DNA of 64,000 nucleotides from assembly GCF_030362835.1 (NCBI RefSeq), contig NZ_JAUCGQ010000003.1, positions 1-64,000 of the forward strand, read 5' to 3'. The stretch is from Cellulomonas alba (GTDB lineage Bacteria > Actinomycetota > Actinomycetes > Actinomycetales > Cellulomonadaceae). The stretch's first letter is position 1. The number at the start of each line of letters is the position of its first letter. The notes beneath the pieces are model-generated. The model saw only the letters and a list, made by a program, of their open reading frames with translations. It was not told the DNA's origin and ran no database searches. This document shows, in pieces, positions 63,635-64,000 of this stretch. Position numbers and translations under genes: made by a program.

Positions 63635-64000
63635 CGTCGCTGCTCCACCGCACTCCCCCGCCGGGCGCGGCGGCCGCCGGGTTCGACCGGCGCCTCGTGC
63701 TGCCGCTGATGCTCGGGTCGATCCTCAACCCGATCAACTCGTCGATGATCGCCGTGACGCTCGTGCCCATCGGCATCGCGTTCGGCGCACCGCCCGCGCA
63801 GACCGTCTGGCTCGTCTCGGCGCTGTACCTCGCGACCGCGGTGGGCCAGCCCGTCGTCGGGCGGCTGGTCGACCTCTACGGCCCGCGTCGCCTGTACCTG
63901 GCGGGCACGGCCCTCGTCGGCCTCGCGGGCGTCCTGGGAGCGCTCGCGCCGTCGCTGGCGGTGCTCGTCGCGTCGCGCGTGCTGCTCGGCCTCGGCACCT
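63631..64000 (+). CDS. MFS transporter, N-terminal part (runs off the window)
   Basis: 123 codons are visible. FDRRLVLPLMLGSILNPINSSMIAV is helix 1 of a DHA2-like exporter, VSALYLATAVGQPVVGRLVDLYGPRRLYLAG is helix 2 with motif A (GxxxDxxGxRxx), and TALVGLAGVLGALAPSLAVLVASRVLLGLGT continues to helix 4. GTG at 63631 overlaps the marR stop. Forms a regulator-exporter pair. Confidence 0.88.
   Translation, partial: MTSLLHRTPPPGAAAAGFDRRLVLPLMLGSILNPINSSMIAVTLVPIGIAFGAPPAQTVWLVSALYLATAVGQPVVGRLVDLYGPRRLYLAGTALVGLAGVLGALAPSLAVLVASRVLLGLGT

Noticed and set aside
1..64000. CRISPR array or toxin-antitoxin pair
   Set aside because: No regularly spaced repeats with spacers; the only tandem repeats are short and unspaced, and no small toxin-like pair was recognised.

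Overview
The window is a high-GC chromosome segment with frequent GTG starts, dense GTGA/ATGA stop-start overlaps and actinobacterial gene orders (zwf-opcA-pgl, parA-scpA-scpB-rluB-tyrA-cmk-der, ctaB/tkt). It looks like an actinobacterium of the Cellulomonas/Micrococcales type; the genus is inferred from overall character, not from a marker gene. No database search was run, so all family calls come from motifs and gene order.

Left edge (1-930): the end of an IS3-family element (1-123), about 700 bp with no convincing gene apart from one tiny ORF, then a 42-nt fragment matching the 3' half of a tRNA-Pro(GGG) gene and a strong terminator hairpin. This reads as the distal attachment site of a tRNA-Pro-integrated mobile element whose body lies to the left.

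Region 954-4200 holds an MBL-fold hydrolase, a YdcZ-type permease and a fatty-acid desaturase. Region 4298-13877 is the most unusual part: an LTA-synthase-like membrane sulfatase, divergent from a run of a zinc-ligand-less MDR dehydrogenase, a catalytically degenerate PTPS/QueD T-fold protein, a glycosyltransferase, an SRPBCC protein, a methyltransferase, a RibD-type reductase and a stand-alone GTP cyclohydrolase II, followed by a convergent methyltransferase, a CDP-alcohol phosphatidyltransferase and another methyltransferase. It resembles, from memory, the S. coelicolor SCO6650-SCO6655 neighbourhood, whose product is unknown. I regard it as the candidate undescribed pathway: a GTP-derived pyrimidine or pterin that is reduced, methylated, perhaps glycosylated and lipid-linked.

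Region 13998-28444: an esterase, then a divergent branched-chain/leucine (and probably itaconate) catabolic locus. Minus strand: CitE-like lyase, MaoC hydratase, acyl-CoA dehydrogenase and both subunits of a biotin-dependent acyl-CoA carboxylase. Plus strand: a TetR regulator, BkdABC, a two-subunit CoA transferase and a thiolase. The order parallels M. tuberculosis Rv2495c-Rv2506. A clear inverted repeat between the two arms is the likely TetR operator.

Region 28591-45296 is mixed: FMN reductase, phosphoesterase lipoprotein, aldo/keto reductase, alpha/beta hydrolase, RidA protein, Ser/Thr kinase, two SHOCT proteins, a P-type ATPase with unusual ion-site residues, an EmrB-type exporter, a MalT-type LuxR regulator, a DUF6325-like protein and a secreted NlpC/P60 peptidase. 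Region 45400-55508 is a conserved housekeeping run on the minus strand (der, plsC, cmk, tyrA, rluB, scpB, scpA, parA, xerD, ctaB). Region 55796-62375 is the pentose-phosphate operon tkt-tal-zwf-opcA-pgl. It is followed by a tandem repeat encoding chained mini-ORFs, an O-methyltransferase, and a MarR regulator coupled to an MFS exporter that runs off the right end.
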